This document shows, one piece after another, positions 15,492 through 22,520 of a stretch of DNA of 27,730 bases. The stretch comes from JBDTOX01 sp039933015 (GTDB lineage: Bacteria; Pseudomonadota; Gammaproteobacteria; Burkholderiales; Methylophilaceae). Below the pieces are notes generated by a model, which was given only the letters and a program-made list of their open reading frames with translations, was not told the DNA's origin and made no database searches. The DNA is taken from the NCBI GenBank assembly GCA_039933015.1, contig JBDTOX010000104.1, forward strand, positions 1-27,730, read 5' to 3'. The translations under genes were made by a program, and so were the position numbers. Within the stretch, counting starts at the first letter, position 1. Each line of letters begins with the position of its first letter.

Positions 15492-16130
15492 TTAAAGCAC
15501 GACCATTCACCTTTTGCTTAAGGTCGCTATCACACCACAGTAAGCTGATAATGAGTAAGGCGGATAATGCTTAGTTGCTGCGCGAAGGCACAATTCAGCA
15601 CCGGCCTTATACCTGCACCTGCTAAGGCCATACCGATTTACGCACCGGACGTCATGTCGAGCAGATCGGCACCACTCATCATAATGCCCATGGAGTTGTG
15701 CCTGATGGCCCCGGAACAATGTCCATGCGCTCGCATGGGGATAATAGGGCACACTGATCATGAACTGCGCAAAAGTCACGTCCGAGTTTTTCATTGGTTG
15801 GATTAGCAACCCAACTATCGCGGTAAACGTTGGGCTTAAAACAAAGCCCAAGCGTGCTGGTAAACAATAAACAGGAATTCCGGCCTTAGGTGGAATGACG
15901 AGCCCGTAAAGGGCTGCCCATTCACTCTAAGCACCAGGTCGATTGCGTAAATCAAGGACGGTTTACCTCAAACTTGCCATTGTAATGAGCTGCGAAAGGA
16001 ATATCATAAATTCACCGCTTACCGTAGCGCCAGTACTTCCGTTTTCTTTATCGTCACTTCCGAGAACATACCCCCATGCGGTAGTGGGTAGTAGAAATGG
16101 CCTAGCCGACCCTTTCAGGAGACTCATATC
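15492..16130. other. Non-coding interval rich in inverted repeats
   Basis: No open frame here looks like a protein on either strand; the longest (114 codons, minus strand 15851-15507) has an unnatural mix of Cys, His and Trp and no motif. At least seven short hairpins can be drawn between 15603 and 15915: GGCCTT/AAGGCC (15603-15629), GGCACCACTC/GAGTTGTGCC with one mismatch (15668-15702), CCATGC/GCATGG (15723-15738), GGTTG/CAACC (15796-15811), TTGGGCTT/AAGCCCAA (15830-15851), ATTCC/GGAAT (about 15876-15895) and AGCCC/GGGCT (15901-15915). It may be a decayed gene, a structured RNA or repeat debris; I cannot tell which. Confidence 0.5.
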
Positions 16131-16367
16131 ATGCTGGAACCCCCTGAGGTACGCACCGATTACGTTGTGGGAATCCGCAAGAAACATGCGCGCGACGTGG
16201 CAGAGTTGATCATCAGCAAAGGCTACACCCCAGAACAGGCGGCGCTGGAACTGCGGGTATCGGTAAATCGGATCAAATGCATCCTGGCCGGCGATGTAGC
16301 GCACATTCCTACCCAGCATCTGATGGATATGCGCACCAAGCTCTCCGGTAAAATGTGCGGCTGTTAG
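16131..16367 (+). CDS. Small helix-turn-helix-like protein of unknown function
   Basis: A 78-residue protein with a good ribosome-binding site (AGGAGA at 16117-16122, 8 bases before ATG). The middle reads AELIISKGYTPEQAALELRVSVNRIKCILAGDVAHIPTQHLMDMRTKL (about residues 24-71). The pattern 'YTPEQAALELRVSVNRIKCIL' fits a helix-turn-helix: first helix, glycine-free turn, recognition helix. A cysteine-rich end follows (KMCGC). It could be a small DNA-binding regulator. It stands alone between a non-coding interval and a convergent gene, so its targets cannot be guessed. I do not recognise the family. Confidence 0.6.
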   Translation: MLEPPEVRTDYVVGIRKKHARDVAELIISKGYTPEQAALELRVSVNRIKCILAGDVAHIPTQHLMDMRTKLSGKMCGC

Positions 16368-16390
16368 TGCGTTGCATTTCACCTCCGAGG

Positions 16391-16422
16391 GTAAAGGTCA
16401 AGTAGGGGCAGACCACGGTTTC
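16391..16422. repeat. Possible REP-like repeat copy
   Basis: In the gap between two convergent genes there is GGTC, an 11-base spacer containing AGGGGCA, then GACC followed by ACGGTTTC. This GGGGCAGACCACG-type string resembles repeats that I associate with REP-type transposases in proteobacteria. Only one copy is present in the window, so the call is from memory of the pattern only. Confidence 0.2.
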
Positions 16423-16471
16423 ATGCTTAATAATTATGTCGGCCGCAAACCCTTAGTTCGACCTGTAACAA

Positions 16472-17422
16472 CTACTTATCTACCACCAGATGAGGCGTAG
16501 CTGCCAGCGTTATCTGGCTTCCCAAGCCGGCATAAATGTAGCGCCCAGCAAAGGCACGTCGGAGTGCCAAAAAGGCCGGTTCGCCGGTACAGTGTCCGGG
16601 AGCCAGATAATCCACCTTCCAGGTATCGTGTAGGCTTGTAGTGACCTTTTCAATTTCCGTATCTTTCGCCACTACCAGATGAAAACCACCAGCAACCAGA
16701 TGGATATGTTTATTGATGGCAGCTGCAGCCGCAACAATCTTTTCAACACCAGGGTGCGAGCAGCCCACAATCAGCACGATACCATCGGGCGTATTGATGG
16801 CAAGTGACAGTTCGCGCAGTTCCTGCGTGCCGGGTTTGTCTGAAACCAGCGAGATCAGGTGGATATCCGGGGCAATCTGCGTTGTCTCCTCAATCAACTC
16901 AAAATTCGCCTGCGGCCAGGCACTGCCAAATTTCATGGTGGCCGGCGGCCGGCCTGAGTAGTAACGAAAATCCGGCGTTAGCGCTTCTTCCTTGCGGAAG
17001 AACGTACCGGGTAGAGAGTAGCCGAAGACACCAAAATTCTCTTTGGGAGCGTAGATCTTGACCTTGGGGTTAACGTCCAGCAGATAGCTCATGCCTCCCA
17101 TATGGTCACCATGGCGATGGGACAACACCACAAAATCAAGTTTGGACAAATCCACGCCCTTGATCTTGACGTTTTTTTTCAGGATTTCAGGGTTGTCCCC
17201 AGTATCAAACAGGATGCGCTTGCCGCCGTACTCAATGAGGGCGGCGTAACCCCAGTCATACTTCATGCCCAAAGGTTTGCCGAACGCATCGTAAAGAATG
17301 GTGATTTGTGCTTTTGGCGCGTTGTCTGGCCACAGTTTTGTCATCTGGGCGCAACCGGTGACCAGTAGCAGCACCAAAGCCACCATTAGATAGCTTGCTG
17401 AGGATTTGACTTGTATTTCCAT
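16472..17422 (-). CDS. Metallo-beta-lactamase-fold hydrolase, predicted lipoprotein
   Basis: A predicted envelope lipoprotein: hydrophobic segment YLMVALVLLL followed by the lipobox VTGC, acylated on Cys24. The mature domain is a metallo-beta-lactamase fold with HRHGDHMGG (HxHxDH, about residues 100-108), CSHPG (about 218-222), GGFHLV and APGHCTGEPA. This set (SHRHGDH, CSHPG, PGHCTG) is typical of COG1237-type enzymes related to the archaeal dihydropterin synthase MJ0301; the substrate here is unknown. I chose the ATG at 17422, preceded by AAAAGG, over an upstream TTG at 17443. It is downstream of pilU on the same strand, but a shared role is not apparent. Confidence 0.85.
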   Translation of the reverse strand: MEIQVKSSASYLMVALVLLLVTGCAQMTKLWPDNAPKAQITILYDAFGKPLGMKYDWGYAALIEYGGKRILFDTGDNPEILKKNVKIKGVDLSKLDFVVLSHRHGDHMGGMSYLLDVNPKVKIYAPKENFGVFGYSLPGTFFRKEEALTPDFRYYSGRPPATMKFGSAWPQANFELIEETTQIAPDIHLISLVSDKPGTQELRELSLAINTPDGIVLIVGCSHPGVEKIVAAAAAINKHIHLVAGGFHLVVAKDTEIEKVTTSLHDTWKVDYLAPGHCTGEPAFLALRRAFAGRYIYAGLGSQITLAATPHLVVDK

Positions 17423-17487
17423 TTCCACTGCCTTTTCGTTCAAGTTTTATTGAATTAAAAGGATAGGCATCAAATTCAACCTGCGTC

Positions 17488-18624
17488 CTACACTATCCCC
17501 AGCTGGTCTAAACCTGCTGACAAATTCTTGTCATGTGCGCCCCTGCCTGTAAGCTTGATTTTGAGGCGAATGTCATTAACAGAATCGGCATTGCGCAGCG
17601 CATCTTCGTAAGTGATTTCGTCTGCCTCATACAAATCAAACAAAGCCTGATCAAAAGTCTGCATCCCCATCTCGCGGGATTTGGCGATGATTTCCTTGAT
17701 CTCAAGCACCTCCCCCTTAAAGATCAGGTCAGAAATCAGCGGCGAATTGATCATGATTTCCATGGCTGCTACACGGCCCTTGCTATCTTTTTTTGGAATC
17801 AAGCGCTGCGAGATAAACGCACGCACGTTGAGCGACAAATCCATTAATAGCTGATGACGGCGCTCTTCTGGGAAAAAGTTGATAATACGGTCCAGCGCCT
17901 GGTTGGTACTGTTGGCATGCAGGGTGGCTAGGCACAGGTGACCGGTTTCGGCAAAGGCAACGGCGTAATCCATGGTCTCACGATCTCGTATCTCACCAAT
18001 CATGATGACGTCCGGTGCCTGACGCAGGGTATTTTTCAGCGCAGCATACCAGCTATCCGTATCCACACCGACTTCACGCTGGGTAATGATGCAGTTTTCA
18101 TGCTCATGCACAAACTCGACTGGGTCTTCAATCGAGATGATATGGCCATAGCTATTTTCGTTGCGGTGGCCAATCATGGCGGCGAGTGAGGTAGATTTAC
18201 CAGATCCGGTGCCGCCGACAAAAATAACCAGCCCACGCTTGGTCATGGCAATTTCTTTCAGCACTTCCGGCAGGCCCAGTTCTTCAAATTTAGGGATCTT
18301 GGTGGTAATGGTACGGAATACCAGACCAGTGGAACCGCGCTGCACAAAAGCATTCACGCGAAACCGGGCCACATTGGGGATGCCGATGGCAAAGTTACAT
18401 TCATGCGTGGCATCAAATTCAGAGGCCTGTTTGTCGTTCATGATAGAGCGCGCAATTTCCTTGGCCTGCTGCGCGGTGAGCGACTGGTTAGTCATGGGTG
18501 TCAGCTTGCCGTCGATTTTCATGGCAGGTGGAAAGCCGGTGGTAATGAAAAGGTCTGATGCTTTTTTTGCCTGCATCAAACGCAACAAATCAAATACAAA
18601 TTTTTCTGCCTGACCTTGATCCAT
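17488..18624 (-). CDS. pilU: Type IV pilus retraction ATPase PilU
   Basis: A PilT-like hexameric ATPase that helps PilT retract type IV pili at the inner-membrane base, powering twitching and DNA uptake. The 378-residue protein has Walker A FVGGTGSGKSTSL (about residues 130-142), Asp-box IISIEDPVEFVHEHENCIITQREVG, Walker B DVIMIGEIRDRETM and His-box GHLCLATLHANS. The C-terminal motif is SPLISDLIFKGE rather than the PilT AIRNLIRE, and there is a C-terminal extension, both PilU features. Length matches Pseudomonas PilU (about 380). It lies 52 bases after pilT and is probably in its operon. Confidence 0.96.
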   Translation of the reverse strand: MDQGQAEKFVFDLLRLMQAKKASDLFITTGFPPAMKIDGKLTPMTNQSLTAQQAKEIARSIMNDKQASEFDATHECNFAIGIPNVARFRVNAFVQRGSTGLVFRTITTKIPKFEELGLPEVLKEIAMTKRGLVIFVGGTGSGKSTSLAAMIGHRNENSYGHIISIEDPVEFVHEHENCIITQREVGVDTDSWYAALKNTLRQAPDVIMIGEIRDRETMDYAVAFAETGHLCLATLHANSTNQALDRIINFFPEERRHQLLMDLSLNVRAFISQRLIPKKDSKGRVAAMEIMINSPLISDLIFKGEVLEIKEIIAKSREMGMQTFDQALFDLYEADEITYEDALRNADSVNDIRLKIKLTGRGAHDKNLSAGLDQLGIV

Positions 18625-18676
18625 GGTTAAACCCTAAGTTGTAAACCTTGATTAGTTAAGCAAATTGGCAGCGTCA

Positions 18677-19720
18677 TTAGCCGCCAAACGTATCTTTATT
18701 AGCGGCTTTCCCGCGTGCTTCAGCCAGGGAAATGACATTGCGCTGAACCAGCTCTTTCAGATTTTGATCAAGAGTCTGCATACCGACATTCTGACCAGTC
18801 TGAATCGAAGAATACATCTGCGCAATCTTGTTTTCGCGAATAAGATTACGTATGGCTGGCGTACCTATCATGATTTCATGGGCAGCTACCCGGCCTTGCT
18901 CATCTTTAGTCTTGCATAGCGTTTGCGAGATCACTGCGCGCAGCGACTCAGAGAGCATGGAGCGCACCATTTCCTTTTCCGCCGCAGGAAACACGTCAAC
19001 AATACGGTCAACCGTTTTGGCAGCAGAACTGGTGTGTAGCGTGCCGAACACCAAATGGCCTGTTTCTGCGGCGGTCAACGCCAGGCGTATGGTCTCCAGA
19101 TCGCGCATTTCACCCACCAGAATCACATCGGGATCCTCACGCAAAGCCGAACGCAGCGCATTAGCGAAAGATAAAGTATGCGGGCCGACTTCGCGCTGGT
19201 TGATCAGGCACTTTTTGGATTGATGCACAAATTCGATGGGGTCTTCAACAGTCAGAATATGGCCGAACTCGTTCTCGTTAACATAATCGACCATGGCTGC
19301 CAGCGTAGTGGATTTGCCCGATCCCGTTGGACCGGTAACCAGCACGATGCCTCGAGGCGTGTCGGCGATATCTTTAAAAATCGGCGGGCAGTTGAGTTGC
19401 TCCAGCGACAGAATCTTGGAAGGAATGGTACGAAAAACTGCGCCTGAGCCGCGATTCTGATTAAAGGCGTTAACGCGGAAGCGTGCCAGGTTAGGAATTT
19501 CAAACGAAAAGTCGCATTCCAGAGTTTCTTCATACACTTTGCGCTGACCATCGTTCATGATGTCATACACCATGTCGTGTACCTGACTGTGATCCATGGC
19601 TGGCAGGTTAATCTTACGCACATCACCATGCACACGAATCATGGGCGGCAAGCCCGCCGATAGATGTAAGTCGGAAGCCTTGTTTTTGACCGAAAACGCC
19701 AGTAAATCCGAAATATCCAC
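18677..19720 (-). CDS. pilT: Type IV pilus retraction ATPase PilT
   Basis: The main pilus retraction motor. The 347-residue protein has the PilT N-terminal domain (KASDLHLSAGLPPMIRVHGDV), Walker A VTGPTGSGKSTTLAAM (about residues 129-144), Asp-box LTVEDPIEFVHQSKKCLINQREVG, Walker B DVILVGEMRDLETI and His-box GHLVFGTLHTSSAAKT. The diagnostic C-terminal motif TPAIRNLIRENK, needed for retraction, is present. The start is GTG with AGGAG 10 bases upstream. It is divergent from yggS with only 27 bases between the two starts, as in many proteobacteria where pilT and yggS are neighbours. Confidence 0.97.
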   Translation of the reverse strand: MDISDLLAFSVKNKASDLHLSAGLPPMIRVHGDVRKINLPAMDHSQVHDMVYDIMNDGQRKVYEETLECDFSFEIPNLARFRVNAFNQNRGSGAVFRTIPSKILSLEQLNCPPIFKDIADTPRGIVLVTGPTGSGKSTTLAAMVDYVNENEFGHILTVEDPIEFVHQSKKCLINQREVGPHTLSFANALRSALREDPDVILVGEMRDLETIRLALTAAETGHLVFGTLHTSSAAKTVDRIVDVFPAAEKEMVRSMLSESLRAVISQTLCKTKDEQGRVAAHEIMIGTPAIRNLIRENKIAQMYSSIQTGQNVGMQTLDQNLKELVQRNVISLAEARGKAANKDTFGG

Positions 19721-19730
19721 GGAGAGCTCC

Positions 19731-19739
19731 TGTTATAAT
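19731..19739 (+). promoter_or_regulatory. Consensus extended -10 promoter of yggS
   Basis: TGT followed by a perfect TATAAT (19734-19739) predicts transcription from about 19746, two bases before the first ATG at 19748. No -35 match is visible because that position lies in the start of pilT. Any leader would lack a Shine-Dalgarno. Confidence 0.6.
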
Positions 19740-19747
19740 TTTTGGCA

Positions 19748-20476
19748 ATGAATACTCCGCAGATTATGACCACAATTGTCGAGCGCTTGCAAGCTGTGCA
19801 AGCGCGCATTCACATCGCCGAGACCGATGCTGGGCGACAGTTGGGCGAAGTCGCACTGCTGGCGGTAAGCAAAGCACACTCGGCCGCGACAGTGCGGGAT
19901 GCATACTTCGCGAGCCAGCGACTGTTTGGCGAAAACTATCTGCAGGAAGCCCTGGACAAGCAGGCCAAACTGACAGACCTGGCCATCGAATGGCATTTCA
20001 TCGGCCCGATTCAAAGCAACAAGACACAAGCCATTGCCCAGCACTTTACATGGGTACATGGCGTGGACAGGCTAAAAATTGCAGAGCGCCTGAATGCAGC
20101 GCGACCAAGCCATCTGCCGCCATTGCAAATATGCATCCAGGTAAACGTGAGTAATGAGGCGAGCAAAAGTGGTGTTTTGCCAGCAGAGCTCCATGCGCTG
20201 GCTGGGGCTATCGCAACACTGCCGCATCTGCAATTACGTGGCTTGATGGCCATCCCCGTTGCTACGCCCGAGATTGAAATGCAACGCAAGCAGTTTAGAA
20301 TGGTACGCGAACTATACGAAACATTACGTGGGGATGGCTTTGCGCTGGATACACTATCCATGGGCATGTCAGAAGACTTTCCCGCGGCCATTGCCGAGGG
20401 TGCGACAATCGTACGCGTGGGTTCAGCAATTTTTGGTGCCAGACCATCTGGCCCATTAAAAACATCACTTACTTAA
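19748..20476 (+). CDS. yggS: Pyridoxal-phosphate homeostasis protein YggS
   Basis: A PLP-binding, alanine-racemase-fold protein without known catalysis that buffers vitamin B6 and amino-acid pools. Visible family motifs are LLAVSKAHSAATVRDAYFASQRLFGENYLQEALDKQ (PLP lysine in AVSK), EWHFIGPIQSNKT, the VNVSNEASKSGV segment, LRGLMAIPV and LSMGMSEDFPAAIAEGATIVRVGSAIFG, the C-terminal signature. From ATG 19748 it has 242 residues. The ATG at 19766 (MTTIVERLQ) would give an N-terminus closer in length to E. coli YggS and cannot be excluded. It is followed by proC and yggT, the usual neighbours. Confidence 0.95.
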   Translation: MNTPQIMTTIVERLQAVQARIHIAETDAGRQLGEVALLAVSKAHSAATVRDAYFASQRLFGENYLQEALDKQAKLTDLAIEWHFIGPIQSNKTQAIAQHFTWVHGVDRLKIAERLNAARPSHLPPLQICIQVNVSNEASKSGVLPAELHALAGAIATLPHLQLRGLMAIPVATPEIEMQRKQFRMVRELYETLRGDGFALDTLSMGMSEDFPAAIAEGATIVRVGSAIFGARPSGPLKTSLT

Positions 20477-20491
20477 ACAAACTTACTTAAA
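20467..20491 (+). repeat. Two direct copies of ACTTACTTAAA at the yggS stop
   Basis: ACTTACTTAAA occurs at 20467-20477 and again at 20481-20491, separated by CAA. The first copy contains the yggS TAA stop. If the reading slipped past the first stop, the second copy would supply another. It is most simply a small local duplication. Confidence 0.6.
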
Positions 20492-20512
20492 AATAATTAG
20501 GCAGTGCATAAA

Positions 20513-21322
20513 ATGAAAATTAGTTTTATTGGGGGCGGCAATATGGCGCGCGCCTTGATTGGCGGGCTTAAGACCAATGGCTTTAGCATGGCGGATATCC
20601 ATGTCATTGAGCCGGACGCTAGGAAACGTGCGCAGCTAGAGGCGGATTTCGGCATCAAGTCGACGGAACAATTGCCCAGCATGAGCAATGTTGATGTCAT
20701 CGTCCTAGCAGTTAAGCCGCAACAATTGCGTGACTTATCAATTTTTCTCGGCAGCCTGCTGCAAAACCAGCTGGTAATTTCGATTGCTGCTGGCATCCGC
20801 AGCCAGGATCTTGCCCGCTGGATGGGCGGCTACCAGGCAATAGTACGGGTCATGCCCAACACGCCGGCACAAATACAGACAGGCATTTCCGCACTCTATG
20901 CCTTGCCTGCTGTAACATCTGTCCAGCATGAACAGGCAAGCACCATCCTAAGTGCTGTCGGCCAGATACTGTGGCTGGATGACGAGGCCAAGATGGATGC
21001 GGTGACTGCCATATCCGGCAGTGGTCCAGCTTATGTGTTTTATTTTATTGAGGCCATGCAACAGGCAGCGGCTGAACTGGGGCTATCTATGGAGCAGGCA
21101 AGGTTACTGAGCCTGCATACGTTTTCAGGCGCGAGCCAGCTTGCCATGCAAAGCGCAGAAAGCCCTGAAACATTGCGTACACAAGTCACCTCCAAAGGCG
21201 GTACCACAGAACGCGCCTTGCTTACTTTGGAAGCGGCTGGAGTAAAATCCGCCATTATAAAAGCCGCTAAGGCAGCAGCGGACCGCTCACAAGAATTAGG
21301 CGATTTGCTAGGTAAAGATTAA
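20513..21322 (+). CDS. proC: Pyrroline-5-carboxylate reductase
   Basis: It reduces 1-pyrroline-5-carboxylate to proline with NAD(P)H. From the ATG at 20513 it has 269 residues, the same as E. coli ProC. The N-terminal Rossmann motif is KISFIGGGNMARALIGGL (2-19), with VILAVKPQQL near residue 66 and RVMPNTPAQIQTGISALY near residue 115. The catalytic/dimer region is DAVTAISGSGPAYVFYFIEAM (about 163-183), with SKGGTTERAL near 225. A GTG at 20504 is an in-frame alternative; an AGG is closer to it, so the start is not settled. It follows yggS by 36 bases. Confidence 0.95.
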   Translation: MKISFIGGGNMARALIGGLKTNGFSMADIHVIEPDARKRAQLEADFGIKSTEQLPSMSNVDVIVLAVKPQQLRDLSIFLGSLLQNQLVISIAAGIRSQDLARWMGGYQAIVRVMPNTPAQIQTGISALYALPAVTSVQHEQASTILSAVGQILWLDDEAKMDAVTAISGSGPAYVFYFIEAMQQAAAELGLSMEQARLLSLHTFSGASQLAMQSAESPETLRTQVTSKGGTTERALLTLEAAGVKSAIIKAAKAAADRSQELGDLLGKD

Positions 21323-21342
21323 TTGAAGAAAGAATAAGCACC

Positions 21343-21918
21343 ATGATTACCAATGCCCTGCAATTCCTGCTGCACACTATCCTAGGCTTGTTTACGCTGG
21401 CAGTACTGCTGCGCTTTTACCTGCAGCTCACTGGCGCACCTTTTAAAAACCCGGTCTCACAAGCCGTGGTTACCCTCACCAACTTTGCTGTAAAACCGCT
21501 TCGGCGCTTGGTTCCTGGCTGGGGTGGCCTGGATTTTGCGACACTCATCCTGGCTTTTGTTGCCCAGTTACTGCTGCAATTAGGTACGCTGTGGTTAAGC
21601 GATTTTCCCCTGTTTGTTGCTGGAAGCCAGATCTGGCTAGCCTTGCTGGGTTTGGCCATGATAGGACTGCTCAAGCTAAGCATTTATATTTTTCTTTACG
21701 CCGTGCTGCTGCAAGCCATTTTAAGCTGGATGAGTCCTCACACGCTGATCACTCCCGTACTTGATGCCTTGACGCAACCTCTGCTCAAGCCTTTACGCAA
21801 TCGCATCCCCACCGCGGGCGGGCTTGATCTAAGTCCTCTGGTGGTTTTTATCGGCGCCGAATTATTGCTGATACTGGTAGTGACGCCGTTAGAACAACAA
21901 TTTCTGAAGTTATTTTAA
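21343..21918 (+). CDS. yggT: YggT family integral membrane protein
   Basis: A 191-residue inner-membrane protein made of two YGGT repeats. The first repeat has helices at about residues 5-22 and 62-85, with the linking motif PFKNPVSQAVVTLTNFAVKPLRRLVPGWGGLDFATLI. The second has helices at about 100-125 and 160-185, with the matching LITPVLDALTQPLLKPLRNRIPTAGGLDLSPLVV. The duplicated 'P(x)4R-x2-P-x2-GG-x-D' pattern is plain to see. Function is not established; links to osmotic tolerance and, in cyanobacteria and chloroplasts, to envelope organisation are reported. It is the third gene of yggS-proC-yggT. Confidence 0.93.
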   Translation: MITNALQFLLHTILGLFTLAVLLRFYLQLTGAPFKNPVSQAVVTLTNFAVKPLRRLVPGWGGLDFATLILAFVAQLLLQLGTLWLSDFPLFVAGSQIWLALLGLAMIGLLKLSIYIFLYAVLLQAILSWMSPHTLITPVLDALTQPLLKPLRNRIPTAGGLDLSPLVVFIGAELLLILVVTPLEQQFLKLF

Positions 21919-22032
21919 TTTTACTTGTGTAATGCCTGAAGCCAGCCCTAAGCAGCTATAACCCAATGCAAACCGCATTCCTGGCTGAACATTTGTCCGC
22001 GCATTCCCCTTGCTAGGTGAATTCCACACCAG

Positions 22033-22048
22033 CCCTGCACCAGCAGGG
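22033..22048. repeat. Left-end hairpin of the IS element
   Basis: A perfect 6-bp stem CCCTGC/GCAGGG with loop ACCA lies just beyond the tnpA stop. IS200/IS605 transposases recognise such a hairpin on the single-stranded left end. The cleavage site (a 4-5 base motif upstream) cannot be chosen from a single copy. Confidence 0.6.
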
Positions 22049-22050
22049 GG

Positions 22051-22494
22051 TCAAGCGGACGGGTTAGATTTTGGTTTGCGGGGTTTTTCCTTGGTTCCTT
22101 GCTGCTCGATGTACTTCTGTACTGTTTCCAGACTTGCGTTGCCTACGCTTCCGACATAGTAGGCGCGGTGCCAGAAAACGGGTTTCGAGTAGAACTGTCT
22201 CAGGTGATCGGTGTACCGATTTCTAGCGCGCATGGAACTGGCGGATTTGAGATTGTTAATCAGATTGGAAATATCCAGGGCAGGATGGATTTCTGCCAGC
22301 AGATGCACATGGTCAGGTTCCCCGCCGAACTCAATCAAGGCGCAACGCCAACCCTTGAGGATTTCAGCAAAGGTCGTTTCAAGGTAACTGAGAATTTCCG
22401 GCGTGATGGTTTTCCTTCGGTATTTCGTCACAAAAACGATATGTAACCTAAGCGAATAAACAGCGTTAGAACTTGATTTATTTATTGTTTCCAT
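22051..22494 (-). CDS. tnpA: IS200/IS605 family transposase TnpA (Y1 HUH nuclease)
   Basis: A single-strand DNA transposase that cuts and joins the hairpin ends with one tyrosine. The 147-residue protein has the HUH motif in EPDHVHLLAE (His62-Val-His64) and the catalytic Tyr128 in ASLETVQKYIEQQ. It also has the family stretches FVTKYRRKTI and YVGSVGNAS. Length is typical (about 135-155) and there is no disruption, so it could be active. The ATG is 26 bases from the divergent tnpB ATG. A -10-like TATACT sits 9 bases upstream and there is no Shine-Dalgarno. Confidence 0.95.
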   Translation of the reverse strand: METINKSSSNAVYSLRLHIVFVTKYRRKTITPEILSYLETTFAEILKGWRCALIEFGGEPDHVHLLAEIHPALDISNLINNLKSASSMRARNRYTDHLRQFYSKPVFWHRAYYVGSVGNASLETVQKYIEQQGTKEKPRKPKSNPSA

Positions 22495-22503
22495 AATGCG
22501 ACC

Positions 22504-22513
22504 AGTATATAAT
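22504..22513. promoter_or_regulatory. Overlapping divergent -10 elements of tnpA and tnpB
   Basis: The plus strand has TATAAT at 22508-22513, placing the tnpB start at about 22520, one base before its ATG. The minus strand has TATACT at 22509-22504, placing the tnpA start at about 22497, three bases before its ATG. The two hexamers overlap, so only one is likely to be used at a time. Neither gene has a Shine-Dalgarno. Confidence 0.4.
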
Positions 22514-22520
22514 AAACCCT

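Noticed and set aside
15507..15851. 114-codon open frame on the minus strand in the non-coding interval
   Set aside because: The composition looks out of frame (many Cys, His, Trp, Tyr), there is no ribosome-binding site I trust, and no motif. The hairpins found here better describe the region.
15930..15960. FNR-box-like TTGCG...ATCAA string
   Set aside because: It lacks the TTGAT half-site and the correct spacing, and no gene start lies at a suitable distance.
17450..17479. TTGAATT/AATTCAA inverted repeat between pilU and the metallo-hydrolase gene
   Set aside because: The stem is AT-only except for one pair and the loop is 16 bases, so it is too weak to call a terminator or operator.
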